Assembly: GCA_002778785.1 (NCBI GenBank)
Contig: PEZS01000010.1
Coordinates: forward strand, 56,671 to 120,670
Length of the DNA: 64,000 nt
Source of the DNA: Bdellovibrionales bacterium CG10_big_fil_rev_8_21_14_0_10_45_34
GTDB taxonomy: Bacteria; Bdellovibrionota; Bdellovibrionia; Bdellovibrionales; 1-14-0-10-45-34
Direction of reading: 5' to 3'
Position 1 is the first letter of the stretch. Each line of letters opens with the position of its first letter. Of the stretch, positions 28,240 through 38,709 are shown in pieces. The notes beneath the pieces were generated by a model, which ran no database searches, had not been told where the DNA came from, and was given only the letters and a program-made list of their open reading frames with translations. Position numbers and translations under genes: made by a program.

Positions 28240-30357
28240 ATGTCTGCCAAAGATTGCAAAAAACTCGAAGAACTTAATTACACAAGAAATATAGGCATAA
28301 TGGCTCATGTCGACGCTGGTAAGACAACGACGACAGAGCGTATGCTTTATTACACCGGTAAAACCCATCGAATCGGCGAGGTAGACGCCGGTGCCGCGAC
28401 GATGGATTGGATGATCCAGGAGCAAGAGCGCGGCATTACCATCACCGCTGCCGCAACAACTTGCTATTGGAAAAAACACCAAATTAATATTATCGATACG
28501 CCCGGGCACGTCGATTTCACGATTGAAGTTGAACGAAGTTTGCGTGTTCTTGATGGGGCCGTGGCTGTTTTTGATGCCGTTAACGGAGTAGAGCCTCAGT
28601 CAGAAACGGTCTGGCGGCAGGCGAATAAATATCGTGTGCCCCGCATTGCATTTATCAACAAGATGGACCGCATTGGCGCCAATTTTGAGGCATCAGTGCA
28701 GTCGATAATTTCAAAGCTAGGAGCACACGCGCTGCCTATTCAGTGGCCCGTCGGTGCAGAAGATCAGTTTCGCGGGTATGTTGATTTGATCACAATGAAG
28801 AAGCACTTGTGGGCATCTGATTTGCCTGACTCCGATATCATCGTTGAAGACCTCATTGGCGACAACGAGTTTCAAGAGAAACGCAATTGTCTTGTAGAAA
28901 AGGTTGCTGAAAATGACGACCAACTTCTAGATAAATATTTGGGGGGCGAAGAGATATCTGAGGCCGAATTAAAGACGGCACTTCGTAATGTCACGCTTTC
29001 TCAAAAAATCTTTCCTGTACTTTGTGGATCTGCTTATAAAAACAAGGGAGTTCGGGCTGTGCTCGATGCTGTCATTGACTATTTGCCAAGTCCACTCGAT
29101 GTTCCGCCGATAGTGGGTAAACTTGTTGTCGATGGCGAACTCACAGATAAAGAGGTTGCTGTAAAAACGGACTTCGAAGAAGAGACCGCCGCGCTAGCAT
29201 TCAAGATAGCAATGGATCAATTTATTGGCGGACTTACATTTGTTCGAGTTTATAGCGGCACGATAGAGGTAGGGCAGACGCTCATGAATGCCAGGCTATC
29301 GAAGCGGGAACGGGTTCAAAAGATTGTTCGCCTACATGCAAATTCTCGTGAAGAATTAAAGGAGCTACGGGCTGGCGATATCGGCGCTCTCGTGGGTCTT
29401 AAGCTTGTTGGAACGGGCGATACTTTGTGTGATCAGAAGAGGGTATTGGCTCTTGAGAAAATACACTTTCCTGACCCGGTGATTGCTGTGGCTATTGAAC
29501 CCAAATCTTCTTCCGATCAGGCTAAGCTAACGCAAGCCCTAGAGAGATTGTGTCAAGAGGATCCCTCGCTAAAAACGGGGACGGACTTAGAAACTGGTCA
29601 ACTTCTCATCTCCGGAATGGGTGAGCTCCATCTTGAAATTATAGTTGATCGTCTCGAAAGAGAGTACAAAACTAAAGTTAACCGAGGAAAACCCCAGGTT
29701 TCTTACCGCGAATCCATTTCGACCGAGGCAACTGCAGAGGGCAAATTCGAGCGAGTTATCTCGGGCGAAGCCCAGTTTGGCTACTGCCAGTTAAGAGTCT
29801 ATCCCCAGGCGCAAGGTGCGGGTTTTAAATTCTCATCAAAGGTAGACCAAAAATCGATTCCCGCCGAGTTTATCCATTCTATCGAAGTGGGAGCCCGTGA
29901 AGCCTCTGAAACTGGAGTACTTGCTGGCTATCAGGTTCTCGATTTGGGTGTAGAGCTGCTCGATACAAAATACGATCAAGTGAGTTCGACCCAGGTGGCC
30001 TACAAGATTGCGGCATCGATTGCTGTTCGCGAAGCGATGAAGCAGGCGAAACCTCAGCTTCTTGAGCCAATTGTAGCTATTGAGATAACTACGCCCGAGG
30101 GATTTATGGGTGCTGTGATTGGCGACTTAAATGGCCGTCGTGGGCGTGTAGAATCAATGGCTCCAAAGGGCGACGTGCAGGTAATTCAGGGGGAGGTTCC
30201 GGTGGCAGGGCTCTTTGGTTATGCTACTGACCTGAGATCTTTGACCCAGGGTAGGGCTACTTGCAGCTCAGAAATGAGCCGTTTTGACGTCGTTCCTCCT
30301 CGCATAGAAGCAGAAATTCTTTCTCGACTAGGGCGAAAGAGGCCAGAGGGGCACTAG
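28240..30357 (+). CDS. fusA: Elongation factor G
   Basis: 705 residues with all five domains. The G domain has [15 protein letters not shown], the switch motif [19 protein letters not shown] and NKMDRIGA; domain IV and the C-terminal domain V ([17 protein letters not shown]) follow. It drives translocation and, with RRF, ribosome recycling. Within domain V the usual GRATYTMEF reads GRATCSSEM, so this is a somewhat divergent member, but its position after rpsL-rpsG marks it as the main EF-G. The ribosome site is weak (a 19-base gap after rpsG), so translation may be coupled. No tuf follows. Confidence 0.96.
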   Translation: MSAKDCKKLEELNYTRNIGIMAHVDAGKTTTTERMLYYTGKTHRIGEVDAGAATMDWMIQEQERGITITAAATTCYWKKHQINIIDTPGHVDFTIEVERSLRVLDGAVAVFDAVNGVEPQSETVWRQANKYRVPRIAFINKMDRIGANFEASVQSIISKLGAHALPIQWPVGAEDQFRGYVDLITMKKHLWASDLPDSDIIVEDLIGDNEFQEKRNCLVEKVAENDDQLLDKYLGGEEISEAELKTALRNVTLSQKIFPVLCGSAYKNKGVRAVLDAVIDYLPSPLDVPPIVGKLVVDGELTDKEVAVKTDFEEETAALAFKIAMDQFIGGLTFVRVYSGTIEVGQTLMNARLSKRERVQKIVRLHANSREELKELRAGDIGALVGLKLVGTGDTLCDQKRVLALEKIHFPDPVIAVAIEPKSSSDQAKLTQALERLCQEDPSLKTGTDLETGQLLISGMGELHLEIIVDRLEREYKTKVNRGKPQVSYRESISTEATAEGKFERVISGEAQFGYCQLRVYPQAQGAGFKFSSKVDQKSIPAEFIHSIEVGAREASETGVLAGYQVLDLGVELLDTKYDQVSSTQVAYKIAASIAVREAMKQAKPQLLEPIVAIEITTPEGFMGAVIGDLNGRRGRVESMAPKGDVQVIQGEVPVAGLFGYATDLRSLTQGRATCSSEMSRFDVVPPRIEAEILSRLGRKRPEGH

Positions 30358-30422
30358 TATGGGCACCCTAGTCAGGCTTCGGAATGACAGATAAGATCAA
30401 GAACAAAAATAATCTTTCACCT

Positions 30423-30596
30423 TTGACAACAAAGAGATTTCTGTAGCATACTCCCGGCCTTGTGCTTGAGAATTTCGGTTTTCTGCGCAGATTCCCTATT
30501 ATTGATTTTCAAAAAAGGTCGAGCATTGGGAGAGCTGTGTTCGTGCTTAGATGTTCTGAGGCGAACCCGTAGAGTTAATTGGAGTTGGGTGAAATT
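30423..30596 (+). promoter_or_regulatory. S10-operon promoter and leader
   Basis: TTGACA (30423-30428), an 18-base spacer and CATACT (30447-30452), followed by a GC-rich discriminator (CCCGGCC). That discriminator is typical of promoters shut down by ppGpp. The transcript would carry a leader of about 135 bases before rpsJ; in gamma-proteobacteria L4 acts on such a leader, but I could not match its structure here. Confidence 0.65.
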
Positions 30597-30911
30597 ATGC
30601 AAAGCCAGCGAATTCGAATCAGATTGAAAGCCTTCGATCACAAACTTCTCGATCTTTCTACTAAAGAGATTGTCGAGACTGCACGAAGAACGGGAGCGCG
30701 CGTTGCCGGGCCGATTCCACTACCTACACGAATCAACCGATACACGGTTTTGCGTTCTCCGCACGTTGATAAAAAATCGCGTGAACAGTTTGAAATTCGA
30801 ACACATAAAAGAATGTTAGATATACTCGAGCCGACACAACAAACTGTGGATCAGTTGATGAAGCTGGATCTGTCAGCAGGTGTCGACGTAGAAATTAAAT
30901 TAGGTAGCTAA
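30597..30911 (+). CDS. rpsJ: 30S ribosomal protein S10 (NusE)
   Basis: 104 residues. [17 protein letters not shown] and the tRNA-binding/NusB-binding loop ([19 protein letters not shown] in the middle) are intact. It also acts in transcription antitermination with NusB and NusG. ATG 30597 is chosen over an upstream TTG because it gives the family N-terminus. Confidence 0.97.
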   Translation: MQSQRIRIRLKAFDHKLLDLSTKEIVETARRTGARVAGPIPLPTRINRYTVLRSPHVDKKSREQFEIRTHKRMLDILEPTQQTVDQLMKLDLSAGVDVEIKLGS

Positions 30912-30945
30912 TTGTAAATGCAATTTGGAATTTTGGAGATAGAGA

Positions 30946-31638
30946 ATGAGCGAACAAAATGAGGAAGTAACCACCGACTCGGATCCTACCGGAGCCGCTG
31001 AGTCTGCCGGACTCAAGCTCCCTGGGCTTTTTGCTACGAAAGTAGGAATGACAACGGTCTACACTGAAAATGGCGACAGTGTGCCTGTCACTGTTTTGAA
31101 AGTGGGCGACTGGCGAGTCACTCAGGTTATTAAATCCGCAGATAGAGGCTACTCAGCCATTCAAATCGGCAGCGGGATAAAAAAGGCAAAAAATGCGTCT
31201 AAAGCTGAAACCAAGGCCTTCGGTGCTGCGGGATTTGAAAGTGGTGCCCAAAAAGTTGGCGAGATTCGCGTAGAGTCCGATCTTGAAGCGTCCGTTGGTC
31301 AGGCAGTTGATATCCATAGCTTCACAAAGGGTGACAAAGTAAAAGTCACCGGCAAATCCAAGGGTTGCGGTTTTTCTGGTGTTGTGAAGCGGTACAAGTT
31401 TGCTGGCGGTCCAGCATCTCACGGTTCACATTTTCATCGTCAGCCCGGATCAAGCGGAAACAGAACTTGGCCAGGTCGTGTTTTGCCCGGAAAACGTTTT
31501 CCAGGTCAGTACGGCAACAAGAATATTACAGTTCGCGGCCTTAAGGTTATTGAAATTCTTCCTGAGGAAAGTGTGATTTTAGTAAAAGGCTCTGTGCCTG
31601 GCGCTATGAACACATTGCTTCGGGTTGAAAAGATTTAG
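30946..31638 (+). CDS. rplC: 50S ribosomal protein L3 with acidic N-terminal extension
   Basis: 230 residues, about 20 longer than usual. The extra is an acidic, Ser/Thr-rich N-terminus (MSEQNEEVTTDSDPTG) before the standard start GLFATKVGMTTVY. The tip that reaches the peptidyl-transferase centre (SHGSHFHRQPGSSGNRTWPG region) is intact. A ribosome site (GGAGA) supports the long start. Confidence 0.96.
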   Translation: MSEQNEEVTTDSDPTGAAESAGLKLPGLFATKVGMTTVYTENGDSVPVTVLKVGDWRVTQVIKSADRGYSAIQIGSGIKKAKNASKAETKAFGAAGFESGAQKVGEIRVESDLEASVGQAVDIHSFTKGDKVKVTGKSKGCGFSGVVKRYKFAGGPASHGSHFHRQPGSSGNRTWPGRVLPGKRFPGQYGNKNITVRGLKVIEILPEESVILVKGSVPGAMNTLLRVEKI

Positions 31639-31653
31639 TGGAGTAACGGACAC

Positions 31654-32271
31654 ATGGCAAAAGCTAAAGTTTATTCTTGGGATAAAAGTGAAGTTGGGTC
31701 GGTTGAGCTCAATGATGCTATCTATGGTGCACCTGTTCGTAAGGACATTCTCCACGAAGTTGTTAGGTGGCAGTTAGCTAGTCGTCGTCAAGGGACTCAC
31801 AAGGTAAAGACGCGGGCATTTGTAAGCGGCGGTGGTAAAAAACCATTTAAGCAAAAGGGTACGGGTAATGCCCGTCAAGGTTCCACGAGATCGCCCCTTA
31901 ATCCTGGCGGCGCAGTTCTTTTTGGGCCTCAACCACGCGATTATTCTTATGTTCTTCCGAAGAAAGTCAAAAAAATTGGGCTTCGCTCCGCTCTTTCTTA
32001 TTTAAATGGTGAAGGTCGGCTTTACGTAGTCGACAGTATTCAGAGCAACGGCAAGACTAGCGAGTTCAACAGCAAGCTCAAAGGCTTTGGGTTAGTTAAG
32101 GCTGTCGTTGTAGATAAAGCAGAGGAGGCAATGGTTAAGCGTGCAAGTCGCAACCTGAAAGCCTACAGATATCTAAGTGTTGAAGGGCTAAATGTTTACG
32201 ATCTTTTAAAATACGATGCTGTTGTTATCAACAAGCAGAGCTTAGATAAGATCGAAGAGAGATTGGGATAA
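31654..32271 (+). CDS. rplD: 50S ribosomal protein L4
   Basis: 205 residues. The long internal loop that lines the exit tunnel (KPFKQKGTGNARQGSTRSP) is intact. In some bacteria L4 also represses the S10 operon through its leader. Confidence 0.97.
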   Translation: MAKAKVYSWDKSEVGSVELNDAIYGAPVRKDILHEVVRWQLASRRQGTHKVKTRAFVSGGGKKPFKQKGTGNARQGSTRSPLNPGGAVLFGPQPRDYSYVLPKKVKKIGLRSALSYLNGEGRLYVVDSIQSNGKTSEFNSKLKGFGLVKAVVVDKAEEAMVKRASRNLKAYRYLSVEGLNVYDLLKYDAVVINKQSLDKIEERLG

Positions 32272-32275
32272 AGAT

Positions 32276-32560
32276 ATGTACGAGTTGATCAAGAGACCAA
32301 TTGTAACTGAGAAAAATACAATTCATCAGGCAGCTGGCGTGTACGCGTTTGAAGTTGAGTCGTCTGCAGATAAGCTGCAGATCAAAACGGCGGTAGAAAA
32401 GGCGTTCAACGTAAAAGTCAGCTCTGTCCGTACACTAGTATGTCGTGATCGAGCGCGAAAGCGAGCCACGTTAAAGAATGCGGGCCGTGCTCGCTATTGG
32501 AAGAAGGCTCTTGTGCAACTCAAACCCGGACATAAAATCTCTATTTTTGAGGGAGCATAG
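32276..32560 (+). CDS. rplW: 50S ribosomal protein L23
   Basis: 94 residues. It sits at the tunnel exit and docks trigger factor and [14 protein letters not shown] and the [15 protein letters not shown] segment are typical. It starts 4 bases after rplD. Confidence 0.97.
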   Translation: MYELIKRPIVTEKNTIHQAAGVYAFEVESSADKLQIKTAVEKAFNVKVSSVRTLVCRDRARKRATLKNAGRARYWKKALVQLKPGHKISIFEGA

Positions 32561-32562
32561 GA

Positions 32563-33381
32563 ATGGCAATCAAAGTTTATAGACCATACACATCTAGCCG
32601 GCGCCACATGACCGGACATTCCTTTGAGGAAATCACAAAAAGTTTTCCCGAAAAGTCACTCTTGCAGCCACTTCCCAGAAAAGGTGCAAGAAATAACCAC
32701 GGACAGATCACTATACGAAGCCAAGGTGGTGGTCATAAACGTAAGTATCGTTTAGTGGATTTTAAGAGAACAAAACTGGAAGTGCCTGCGAAGGTTGCGG
32801 CGATCGAATATGATCCCAATAGGTCCGCTCGTATTGCTCTTCTGTTTTATGCAGACGGTGAGAAGGCTTATATACTGGCACCAGTAGGACTTAATGTCGG
32901 CGATCAAATAGTCTCTAGCGACACAGCGGATATTAAGCCGGGCAACAGTCTCAGCTTAAAGGCCATTCCAGTGGGTACGCAAATTCATAACATTGAGTTA
33001 AGGCCTGGTAAGGGAGCTCAATTGGTAAGGGGCGCGGGGACAGCTGCTTCTTTAGTTGCAAGAGAAAATGAGTATTGCCTGGTAAAGCTTCCTTCCGGTG
33101 AAGTAAGAAAAGTTTTGAGTGTATGTAGGGCAACCATTGGTCAGGTTGGTAACACTGATAATGAGAACATTGAGCTTGGTAAAGCGGGCAGGAATCGCTG
33201 GAGAGGCAAAAGGCCTAAAGTTCGCGGTATGGCTATGAACCCGATTGATCACCCACTTGGTGGTGGTGAGGGTCGTGGTAAAGGGCATCACCCGGTTACG
33301 CCTTGGGGTCAACCGAGCAAGGGATATAAAACTCGAAATATCAAGCGCACTAACAGCATGATTGTTAAGCGTAGAAAGTAA
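32563..33381 (+). CDS. rplB: 50S ribosomal protein L2
   Basis: 272 residues. Needed for subunit joining and peptidyl transfer. The C-terminal block [19 protein letters not shown] contains the conserved His next to the catalytic centre. It starts 2 bases after rplW. Confidence 0.98.
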   Translation: MAIKVYRPYTSSRRHMTGHSFEEITKSFPEKSLLQPLPRKGARNNHGQITIRSQGGGHKRKYRLVDFKRTKLEVPAKVAAIEYDPNRSARIALLFYADGEKAYILAPVGLNVGDQIVSSDTADIKPGNSLSLKAIPVGTQIHNIELRPGKGAQLVRGAGTAASLVARENEYCLVKLPSGEVRKVLSVCRATIGQVGNTDNENIELGKAGRNRWRGKRPKVRGMAMNPIDHPLGGGEGRGKGHHPVTPWGQPSKGYKTRNIKRTNSMIVKRRK

Positions 33382-33392
33382 GGAGTTAGAGA

Positions 33393-33671
33393 GTGGCAAG
33401 GTCGATTAAAAAAGGACCCTTTATTGATGATCACCTTCTTAAGAAGGTTGTGGCAGGACGTGGCGATAAGAAAGTCATCAAAACTTGGTCTCGCCGGTCA
33501 ACGGTAATTCCCGACATGGTCGGAGTTACTCTTGCTGTTCACAACGGGAAGAAGTTTGTTCCAGTTTATGTGACTGAAAATATGATTGGGCACAAGTTGG
33601 GCGAGTTTGCTCCGACAAGAACATTTCATGGGCACGCAGAAAAGAAATCTGCGGCTCCTGTTAAGAAGTGA
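33393..33671 (+). CDS. rpsS: 30S ribosomal protein S19
   Basis: 92 residues. [17 protein letters not shown] and [16 protein letters not shown] are diagnostic. GTG start. It contacts S13 and the A-site finger at the head of the small subunit. Overlaps the upstream part of the rplV leader frame by 4 bases only if the longer rplV start were used. Confidence 0.97.
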   Translation: MARSIKKGPFIDDHLLKKVVAGRGDKKVIKTWSRRSTVIPDMVGVTLAVHNGKKFVPVYVTENMIGHKLGEFAPTRTFHGHAEKKSAAPVKK

Positions 33672-33685
33672 TTGAGGATCGAAAG

Positions 33686-34018
33686 ATGGAAGTGAAAGCA
33701 AAACTAAGATTTGCACGTGTTGGGGCACAAAAGGCGAGACTAGTTGCGGATCTGGTCCGTAACAAGAACGTCAATGATGCGCTGAAAATTTTGGCAACAA
33801 CGCATAAAAAGTCCGCAGTTATGGTTAAGAAGTTGATTGAGTCGGCGGTTGCAAACGCAGTTCAGGGGCAAACTGTAGATCCTGATAGTTTGTTTGTGAA
33901 ATCGATATCTGTAGATGCTGGTCCAGTCATGAAGCGATACGTACCAAAGGCACAAGGTAGAGCTTCAGAAGTGAGAAAGAAGACAAGCCACATCAATTTG
34001 ATTTTGGACGAGAGGTAA
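33686..34018 (+). CDS. rplV: 50S ribosomal protein L22
   Basis: 110 residues from ATG 33686, the exact length of most L22 proteins; a GTG at 33668 is less likely. The beta-hairpin lining the exit tunnel ([20 protein letters not shown] region) is intact. Macrolide-resistance changes would fall there; none is evident by eye. Confidence 0.96.
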   Translation: MEVKAKLRFARVGAQKARLVADLVRNKNVNDALKILATTHKKSAVMVKKLIESAVANAVQGQTVDPDSLFVKSISVDAGPVMKRYVPKAQGRASEVRKKTSHINLILDER

Positions 34019-34020
34019 GA

Positions 34021-34686
34021 GTGGGACAAAAAGTCAATCCGGTAGGATTTCGTTTAGGTGTAATAAGAACTTGGGACTCTCGATGGTTCTCTAAGGGGCG
34101 AGTTTACGCTCAGAATCTTCACGAAGATTTCAGATTGAGATCGTTTGTGAAAAAGCACCTCCGAAATGCGGGTGTCGGCAAAATTGAACTGGAGCGAGCG
34201 GCAAACAAGGTTAAAGTCATTATTTCGACAGCTCGACCTGGAGTAGTTATTGGTAAGAAAGGGGCTGGAATTGACGCCTTGAGAGCTGAAGTTCAAAAGC
34301 TAACCCCAAATGAAGTTTTCTTAAATATTCAGGAAGTTAGAAAGCCAGATACAGATGCTCAGCTCGCAGCCGAGAGTTTGGCAATGCAGCTTGAAAAGCG
34401 TGTTTCGTGGAGAAGAGCTCTTAAAAAGGCCATTCAAGCGGCAATTCGCGGAGGCGTTCGAGGAGTTAAGATTCGAGTGAGTGGGCGTCTAGATGGTGCA
34501 GAGATCGCTCGTTCGGAGTGGTACACAGAGAAGAGCGTTCCACTTCACACCTTGCGGGCGGATATCGATTATGGAACCGCAGAAGCGTTAACAACGTACG
34601 GACTTATAGGAATTAAGGTGTGGATCTATAAAGGCGATATTATGTCGGCTAAGGAGATCGAGGAGGCGCAACGTGTTAAGTCCTAA
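34021..34686 (+). CDS. rpsC: 30S ribosomal protein S3
   Basis: 221 residues. N-terminal [23 protein letters not shown] domain ([15 protein letters not shown]) and the C-terminal [10 protein letters not shown]. It guards the mRNA entry channel. GTG start. The end overlaps rplP by 14 bases. Confidence 0.98.
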   Translation: MGQKVNPVGFRLGVIRTWDSRWFSKGRVYAQNLHEDFRLRSFVKKHLRNAGVGKIELERAANKVKVIISTARPGVVIGKKGAGIDALRAEVQKLTPNEVFLNIQEVRKPDTDAQLAAESLAMQLEKRVSWRRALKKAIQAAIRGGVRGVKIRVSGRLDGAEIARSEWYTEKSVPLHTLRADIDYGTAEALTTYGLIGIKVWIYKGDIMSAKEIEEAQRVKS

Positions 34687-35077
34687 GAAGGTCAAATACC
34701 GTAAACAGCACCGGCCAAGTGGCGATGGTTTGGCTTATCGTGGAAGCAACGTAGCTTTTGGAGATTTTGCCCTGCAAGCCTCTGAAGCCGGCTGGATTTC
34801 AGCTCGGCAAATCGAGGCTAGTCGTATTGCAATCTCCAGATATGTTAAGCGTGGTGGAAAAATTTGGATTCGGATTTTTCCGGATCGATCGATTACTAAG
34901 AAGGCTGCTGAGACACGAATGGGAAGCGGTAAGGGAAATCCAGAGTACTGGGTTGCCCCGGTTTTACCAGGCAGAGTCCTCTTTGAAATGAACGGCGTTA
35001 CTAGAGAGCAGGCAGCTGAGGCGTTTCGCCTAGCGGGTCACAAGCTTCCTATTAAGACAAGGTTTTTGGCGAGGTAA
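34673..35077 (+). CDS. rplP: 50S ribosomal protein L16
   Basis: 134 residues starting [14 protein letters not shown] at a GTG within the end of rpsC. GRGNPEYWV-type block ([20 protein letters not shown]) present. It supports A-site tRNA accommodation. Confidence 0.97.
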   Translation: MLSPKKVKYRKQHRPSGDGLAYRGSNVAFGDFALQASEAGWISARQIEASRIAISRYVKRGGKIWIRIFPDRSITKKAAETRMGSGKGNPEYWVAPVLPGRVLFEMNGVTREQAAEAFRLAGHKLPIKTRFLAR

Positions 35078-35082
35078 TTTAT

Positions 35083-35274
35083 ATGAAGTTTTCAGAAGTA
35101 CAGACTTTGTCTGCAGAAGAGATTAAAAAGAAACTTGAAGAAACTCGAGAAAGTTTTTTTCACGCGCGCATGAAGAACTCCATGGGACAGTTGGGTAACC
35201 CGATGGAAGTGCGTTTTTTACGAAAAGATATTGCTAGGCTAAAAACGGCATTAGTACAAAAGCTTTCGAGATAA
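35083..35274 (+). CDS. rpmC: 50S ribosomal protein L29
   Basis: 63 residues, two helices, near the tunnel exit beside L23. LSAEEIKKKLEETRESFF and IARLKTALVQK fit the family. It lies 5 bases after rplP. Confidence 0.95.
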   Translation: MKFSEVQTLSAEEIKKKLEETRESFFHARMKNSMGQLGNPMEVRFLRKDIARLKTALVQKLSR

Positions 35275-35293
35275 GTTTAGGTAGGTAAAAAAT

Positions 35294-35593
35294 ATGGTAA
35301 AGCAAGCGAAGACGGAAGAATCGACGAAATCAAGGGCAGCAAGGCAGGAAGTTGTTGGTGAAGTTGTCAGCGACAAAATGAATAAAACGATCTCAGTAGT
35401 TGTGTTTCGTCAGGTGAAGCACGCTAAGTATGGCAAATATATGCGCCGAAGATCTGAGTTCAAAGCCCATGACGAGCAGAACGAAGCTAAAGTTGGTGAC
35501 AAAGTTTTGATCGTTGAAGCGCGACCTTTGAGTAAAACGAAGCGATGGCGACTAAAAACCATTCTTGAAAAAGCTGTGACTGAAGGAAACTAA
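35294..35593 (+). CDS. rpsQ: 30S ribosomal protein S17
   Basis: 99 residues. OB-fold primary 16S binder: [49 protein letters not shown]. The first 18 residues are a charged extension not found in the shortest members. Confidence 0.96.
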   Translation: MVKQAKTEESTKSRAARQEVVGEVVSDKMNKTISVVVFRQVKHAKYGKYMRRRSEFKAHDEQNEAKVGDKVLIVEARPLSKTKRWRLKTILEKAVTEGN

Positions 35594-35597
35594 GACG

Positions 35598-35966
35598 ATG
35601 ATACAGATGCAAACACGATTAAAAGTGGCAGACAACTCGGGAGCGAAGGAAGTGATGTGCGTCAAGGTTCTAGGTGGATCTAAGAGACGCTACGCCTCGA
35701 TTGGGGATATCATCATCGTTTCTGTTAAGGATGCGCTTCCGAATTCGAAGGTTAAAAAGGGCGACGTAGCTAAGGCGGTAGTGGTAAGGTCGATTCAAAA
35801 AGTAAGACGGCCCGACGGAAGTTACATCCGTTTTGACGACAACAGCGCAGTATTGATCAAAGGCGATAAAGAGCCAATTGGAACTCGTATTTTTGGGCCC
35901 GTTGCAAGAGAGCTAAGAGCAAAACAGTTCATTAAGATTGTTTCGCTAGCTCCTGAAGTAATTTGA
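35598..35966 (+). CDS. rplN: 50S ribosomal protein L14
   Basis: 122 residues, standard length. [19 protein letters not shown] and [14 protein letters not shown] are diagnostic. Normally followed by rplX (L24); here rplE follows directly. Confidence 0.98.
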   Translation: MIQMQTRLKVADNSGAKEVMCVKVLGGSKRRYASIGDIIIVSVKDALPNSKVKKGDVAKAVVVRSIQKVRRPDGSYIRFDDNSAVLIKGDKEPIGTRIFGPVARELRAKQFIKIVSLAPEVI

Positions 35967-35977
35967 GGAGTATCAAG

Positions 35978-36517
35978 GTGAACCGTTTAGAGGAAAAGTA
36001 TCGAACAGATGTTATCGGAGAGCTTTCAAGGCAATTCTCTTTTAAGAATCCTATGCAAGTTCCTCGCTTAAATAAGATCGTCGTAAATGTCTGTGTTGGT
36101 GAAGCTACTCAAAATTCAAAGCTCATCAATACAACTGTTGAGGAAATTGCTAAGATTACTGGTCAAAAACCAGTAGTCACAAAGGCAAAACAGGCGATTT
36201 CGAATTTTAAATTGAGAAAAGGTATGCCCATTGGTTGTTGTGTAACTCTTCGAAACGAACGTATGTGGGCGTTTATGGATAGATTGGTCTCGGTAGCCTT
36301 GCCTCGTGTGCGCGACTTTAAAGGGCTTCCCCCAAAAGGCTTTGATGGGCGTGGCAATTACAACATGGGACTTAAAGAACAGATCGTGTTTCCGGAAATT
36401 GACTATGACAAAGTTGATAGCGTTCGCGGAATGAATATTACTTTTGGAACATCGGCAAAAACGGATGAAGAAGGCCGGGCCCTTTTGTCGGCTTTAGGTA
36501 TGCCGTTTAGGAAGTAG
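35978..36517 (+). CDS. rplE: 50S ribosomal protein L5
   Basis: 179 residues from GTG 35978 (GAGGAG 7 bases upstream). [34 protein letters not shown] and the 5S/P-site loop are intact. It starts 11 bases after the rplN stop, leaving no room for rplX, and is followed by rpsH after 8 bases, leaving none for rpsN. Confidence 0.97.
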   Translation: MNRLEEKYRTDVIGELSRQFSFKNPMQVPRLNKIVVNVCVGEATQNSKLINTTVEEIAKITGQKPVVTKAKQAISNFKLRKGMPIGCCVTLRNERMWAFMDRLVSVALPRVRDFKGLPPKGFDGRGNYNMGLKEQIVFPEIDYDKVDSVRGMNITFGTSAKTDEEGRALLSALGMPFRK

Positions 36518-36525
36518 GAGAGAGT

Positions 36526-36915
36526 ATGGATACGATAAGTGAATTTTTAACAAGAGTCAGAAATGCTCAGGCAGCCGGGCACCCAAAGGTTGATATTCCC
36601 AGCTCGAATATGAGGTCGTCTATCGCTCATATACTAAAGGCTGAAGGATTTATTAGAGACTTCAAGGTTGCGAAGGATGGACGACAGGGCATGATGAGGG
36701 TTTATTTGAAGTTCGCAGCCTCCGGGCGTCCCGTCATCAACAGTCTAAAAAGAGTGAGTCGTCCTGGCCGCCGTGTGTATGTGAAATCAGACGAGATTCC
36801 AAAGGTTCAGTCAGGATTTGGTGTTACTGTTTTAAGCACAAATAAAGGGCTGGTAACGGGAGCTCAAGCGGAAAAAGAAAAGCTGGGCGGAGAGCTGCTG
36901 TTTAAGGTTTATTAA
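36526..36915 (+). CDS. rpsH: 30S ribosomal protein S8
   Basis: 129 residues. Binds helix 21 of 16S rRNA and represses the spc operon in E. coli. ISEFLTRVRNAQAAGH and the C-terminal GVTVLSTNKGLVTGAQA are diagnostic. Confidence 0.97.
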   Translation: MDTISEFLTRVRNAQAAGHPKVDIPSSNMRSSIAHILKAEGFIRDFKVAKDGRQGMMRVYLKFAASGRPVINSLKRVSRPGRRVYVKSDEIPKVQSGFGVTVLSTNKGLVTGAQAEKEKLGGELLFKVY

Positions 36916-36944
36916 TTGAGTCGATAGAACGACGGAGTATGGTT

Positions 36945-37487
36945 ATGTCTCGTATTGGTAAGTTAGCTGTGACATTCGACAAAAGTATTCAGGTGAATGT
37001 GTCGCCCGAGAATGAAGTAGTCATAAAGGGTGCGAAGTTCAACAAGACAATTCCGATGAAAAGAAATGTGAAGGCTGTTGTTGATGGTAACCAGATCGTA
37101 TTACAGAGGATCGATGACTCTAAGGAGTCAAAGTCTTTGCATGGTGCGTATCGTACATTGGTCTACAATGCGATTGTCGGCGCCACTCAGGGGTTCACAA
37201 GAACTCTTGAACTTGTAGGCGTAGGTTATAGAGCTGGAGTTAAAGGCAAGATGCTTGAGTTAACTCTGGGTTACAGTCATCCAATTGAATATCCGATTCC
37301 ACAAGGCATTGAGATTAAAGTCGAAAAACAGACTTCAGTTACTGTGTCAGGGCCTGATAAGGAACTTGTAGGACAGGTTGCCGCAAAGATCAGGAGTTTT
37401 AGAGAGCCTGAGCCCTTTCTTGGAAAAGGTGTTAAATATTCTGATGAAGTGATTCGAAGGAAAGCAGGAAAGGCGGCAGGTAAGTGA
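36945..37487 (+). CDS. rplF: 50S ribosomal protein L6
   Basis: 180 residues from ATG 36945, with GGAG 7 bases upstream; the ATG at 36939 is too close. MSRIGKLAV start and the C-terminal EPEPFLGKGVKYSDEVIRRKAGKA are typical. It lies at the factor-binding site. Confidence 0.97.
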   Translation: MSRIGKLAVTFDKSIQVNVSPENEVVIKGAKFNKTIPMKRNVKAVVDGNQIVLQRIDDSKESKSLHGAYRTLVYNAIVGATQGFTRTLELVGVGYRAGVKGKMLELTLGYSHPIEYPIPQGIEIKVEKQTSVTVSGPDKELVGQVAAKIRSFREPEPFLGKGVKYSDEVIRRKAGKAAGK

Positions 37488-37494
37488 GGAAAAT

Positions 37495-37869
37495 ATGCGA
37501 GTAACGTTTAAAAAGAGAACAAGTGTAAAAGAGACTTCTAGATTAAAGAAGCGCTTAAGAATTCGCAAGAAAGTTACCGGTACAGCTGAGAGGCCCCGAC
37601 TAACAATCTTTAGGAGTACAACTCAGTTAACCACGCAGTTGATCGACGACACTGCCGGAAAGACGCTTGCTGCAGCTTCGACATCTAAGTTGGCTGGCGT
37701 TAAGAGCAAGAAGAATAAAGAAGCAGCTCGAGAACTTGGTAAAACCATCGCAAAACTTGCTGTGGGCAAGAATATTAAAGCTGTGGTGTTTGATAGAAGT
37801 GGGCTACTTTATCATGGAAAAGTTAAAGAATTCGCAGAATCGGCTCGCGAATCTGGACTAGAGTTTTAG
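37495..37869 (+). CDS. rplR: 50S ribosomal protein L18
   Basis: 124 residues. 5S rRNA binder with a basic N-terminal tail ([19 protein letters not shown]) and [21 protein letters not shown] at the end. Confidence 0.97.
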   Translation: MRVTFKKRTSVKETSRLKKRLRIRKKVTGTAERPRLTIFRSTTQLTTQLIDDTAGKTLAAASTSKLAGVKSKKNKEAARELGKTIAKLAVGKNIKAVVFDRSGLLYHGKVKEFAESARESGLEF

Positions 37870-37882
37870 TAGGGTACAAATT

Positions 37883-38350
37883 ATGACTGAAAATATGCAG
37901 GATTTTGAAGAGAGAGTGGTTTCGATCAAACGTGTTGCTAAGGTGGTAAAGGGTGGACGACGATTTTCGTTTTCAGCTCTAGTCGTCGTTGGTAACGGCA
38001 CCGGCCGAGTGGGTTTTGGCCTTGGAAAGGCGGGGGAAGTTCCAGCCGCAATTTCGAAGGCGGGCCGAAGCGCAAAGAAGAACTTTAAGGATGTTAAGAT
38101 AGAGAACGGCACCATTCCTCATGAAATAATTGGTTTTTTCGGCTCTGCGAAAGTTGTCATGATGCCGGCGGCTCCAGGCACTGGAGTCATTGCGGGTGGA
38201 GCTATCCGTGCAATTCTTGAAGCGGTAGGAGTCAGAAATATTCTTACGAAGTGTGTTGGAACCACAAATCCGCACAACGCCGTAAGAGCTACTATGAATG
38301 GTTTGTTGAGACTTCAAACTGCTGAAGATATCAAATCTGATAGGGCATAG
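37883..38350 (+). CDS. rpsE: 30S ribosomal protein S5
   Basis: 155 residues, slightly short but complete. [21 protein letters not shown] (dsRNA-binding fold) and [17 protein letters not shown] are diagnostic. It acts in decoding accuracy and at the mRNA entry channel. Confidence 0.97.
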   Translation: MTENMQDFEERVVSIKRVAKVVKGGRRFSFSALVVVGNGTGRVGFGLGKAGEVPAAISKAGRSAKKNFKDVKIENGTIPHEIIGFFGSAKVVMMPAAPGTGVIAGGAIRAILEAVGVRNILTKCVGTTNPHNAVRATMNGLLRLQTAEDIKSDRA

Positions 38351-38472
38351 TTCTTAAGACATCAGCTTAGCTCCTTTTCTTTGAAAAGTAGCGAGGCCGA
38401 AAAAAATAAACCATCGTGGCCTCCAAACGTTGTTTGAGGCTGAAGAAATGGATGTTGTGAAAGGAGTTTTTC
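38351..38472 (+). other. Structured gap between rpsE and rpmD
   Basis: A 122-base gap in an otherwise tightly packed operon. It contains a hairpin of GCCTCCAAAC with GTTTGAGGC (about 38420-38443, one bulge). No T-run. It may be a processing site or a translational control element for rpmD. Confidence 0.35.
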
Positions 38473-38661
38473 GTGGCAAAAAAATTTGAAGTGACCCTTA
38501 AGAAGAGTCTTATTGGCGCCACCAAAACACAGTTGCGAACAGCAGAGGCTTTAAACCTAAGAAAAATTGGTCAAAAGGTGGTTTTGGGCGACAATCCAGC
38601 TAACCGCGGTCAAGTTTTAAAACTTCAACACCTTCTATCCGTAGAAGTTATAAAGGCTTAA
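38473..38661 (+). CDS. rpmD: 50S ribosomal protein L30
   Basis: 62 residues. The bacterial short form: FEVTLKKSLIGATKTQLRTAEALNLRKIGQKVVLGD, quoted only to show the signature KSLIG...LNLRKIGQ. GTG start with AAAGGAG upstream. Confidence 0.93.
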   Translation: MAKKFEVTLKKSLIGATKTQLRTAEALNLRKIGQKVVLGDNPANRGQVLKLQHLLSVEVIKA

Positions 38662-38709
38662 GCTGATTTTGTTTTTTCTAGAACTGTATTAATGATTTAG
38701 GGAGTATTT

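Noticed and set aside
30358..30596. An L4-type leader structure before rpsJ
   Set aside because: The length fits, but I could not match the known L4-binding hairpins; only the promoter is reported.
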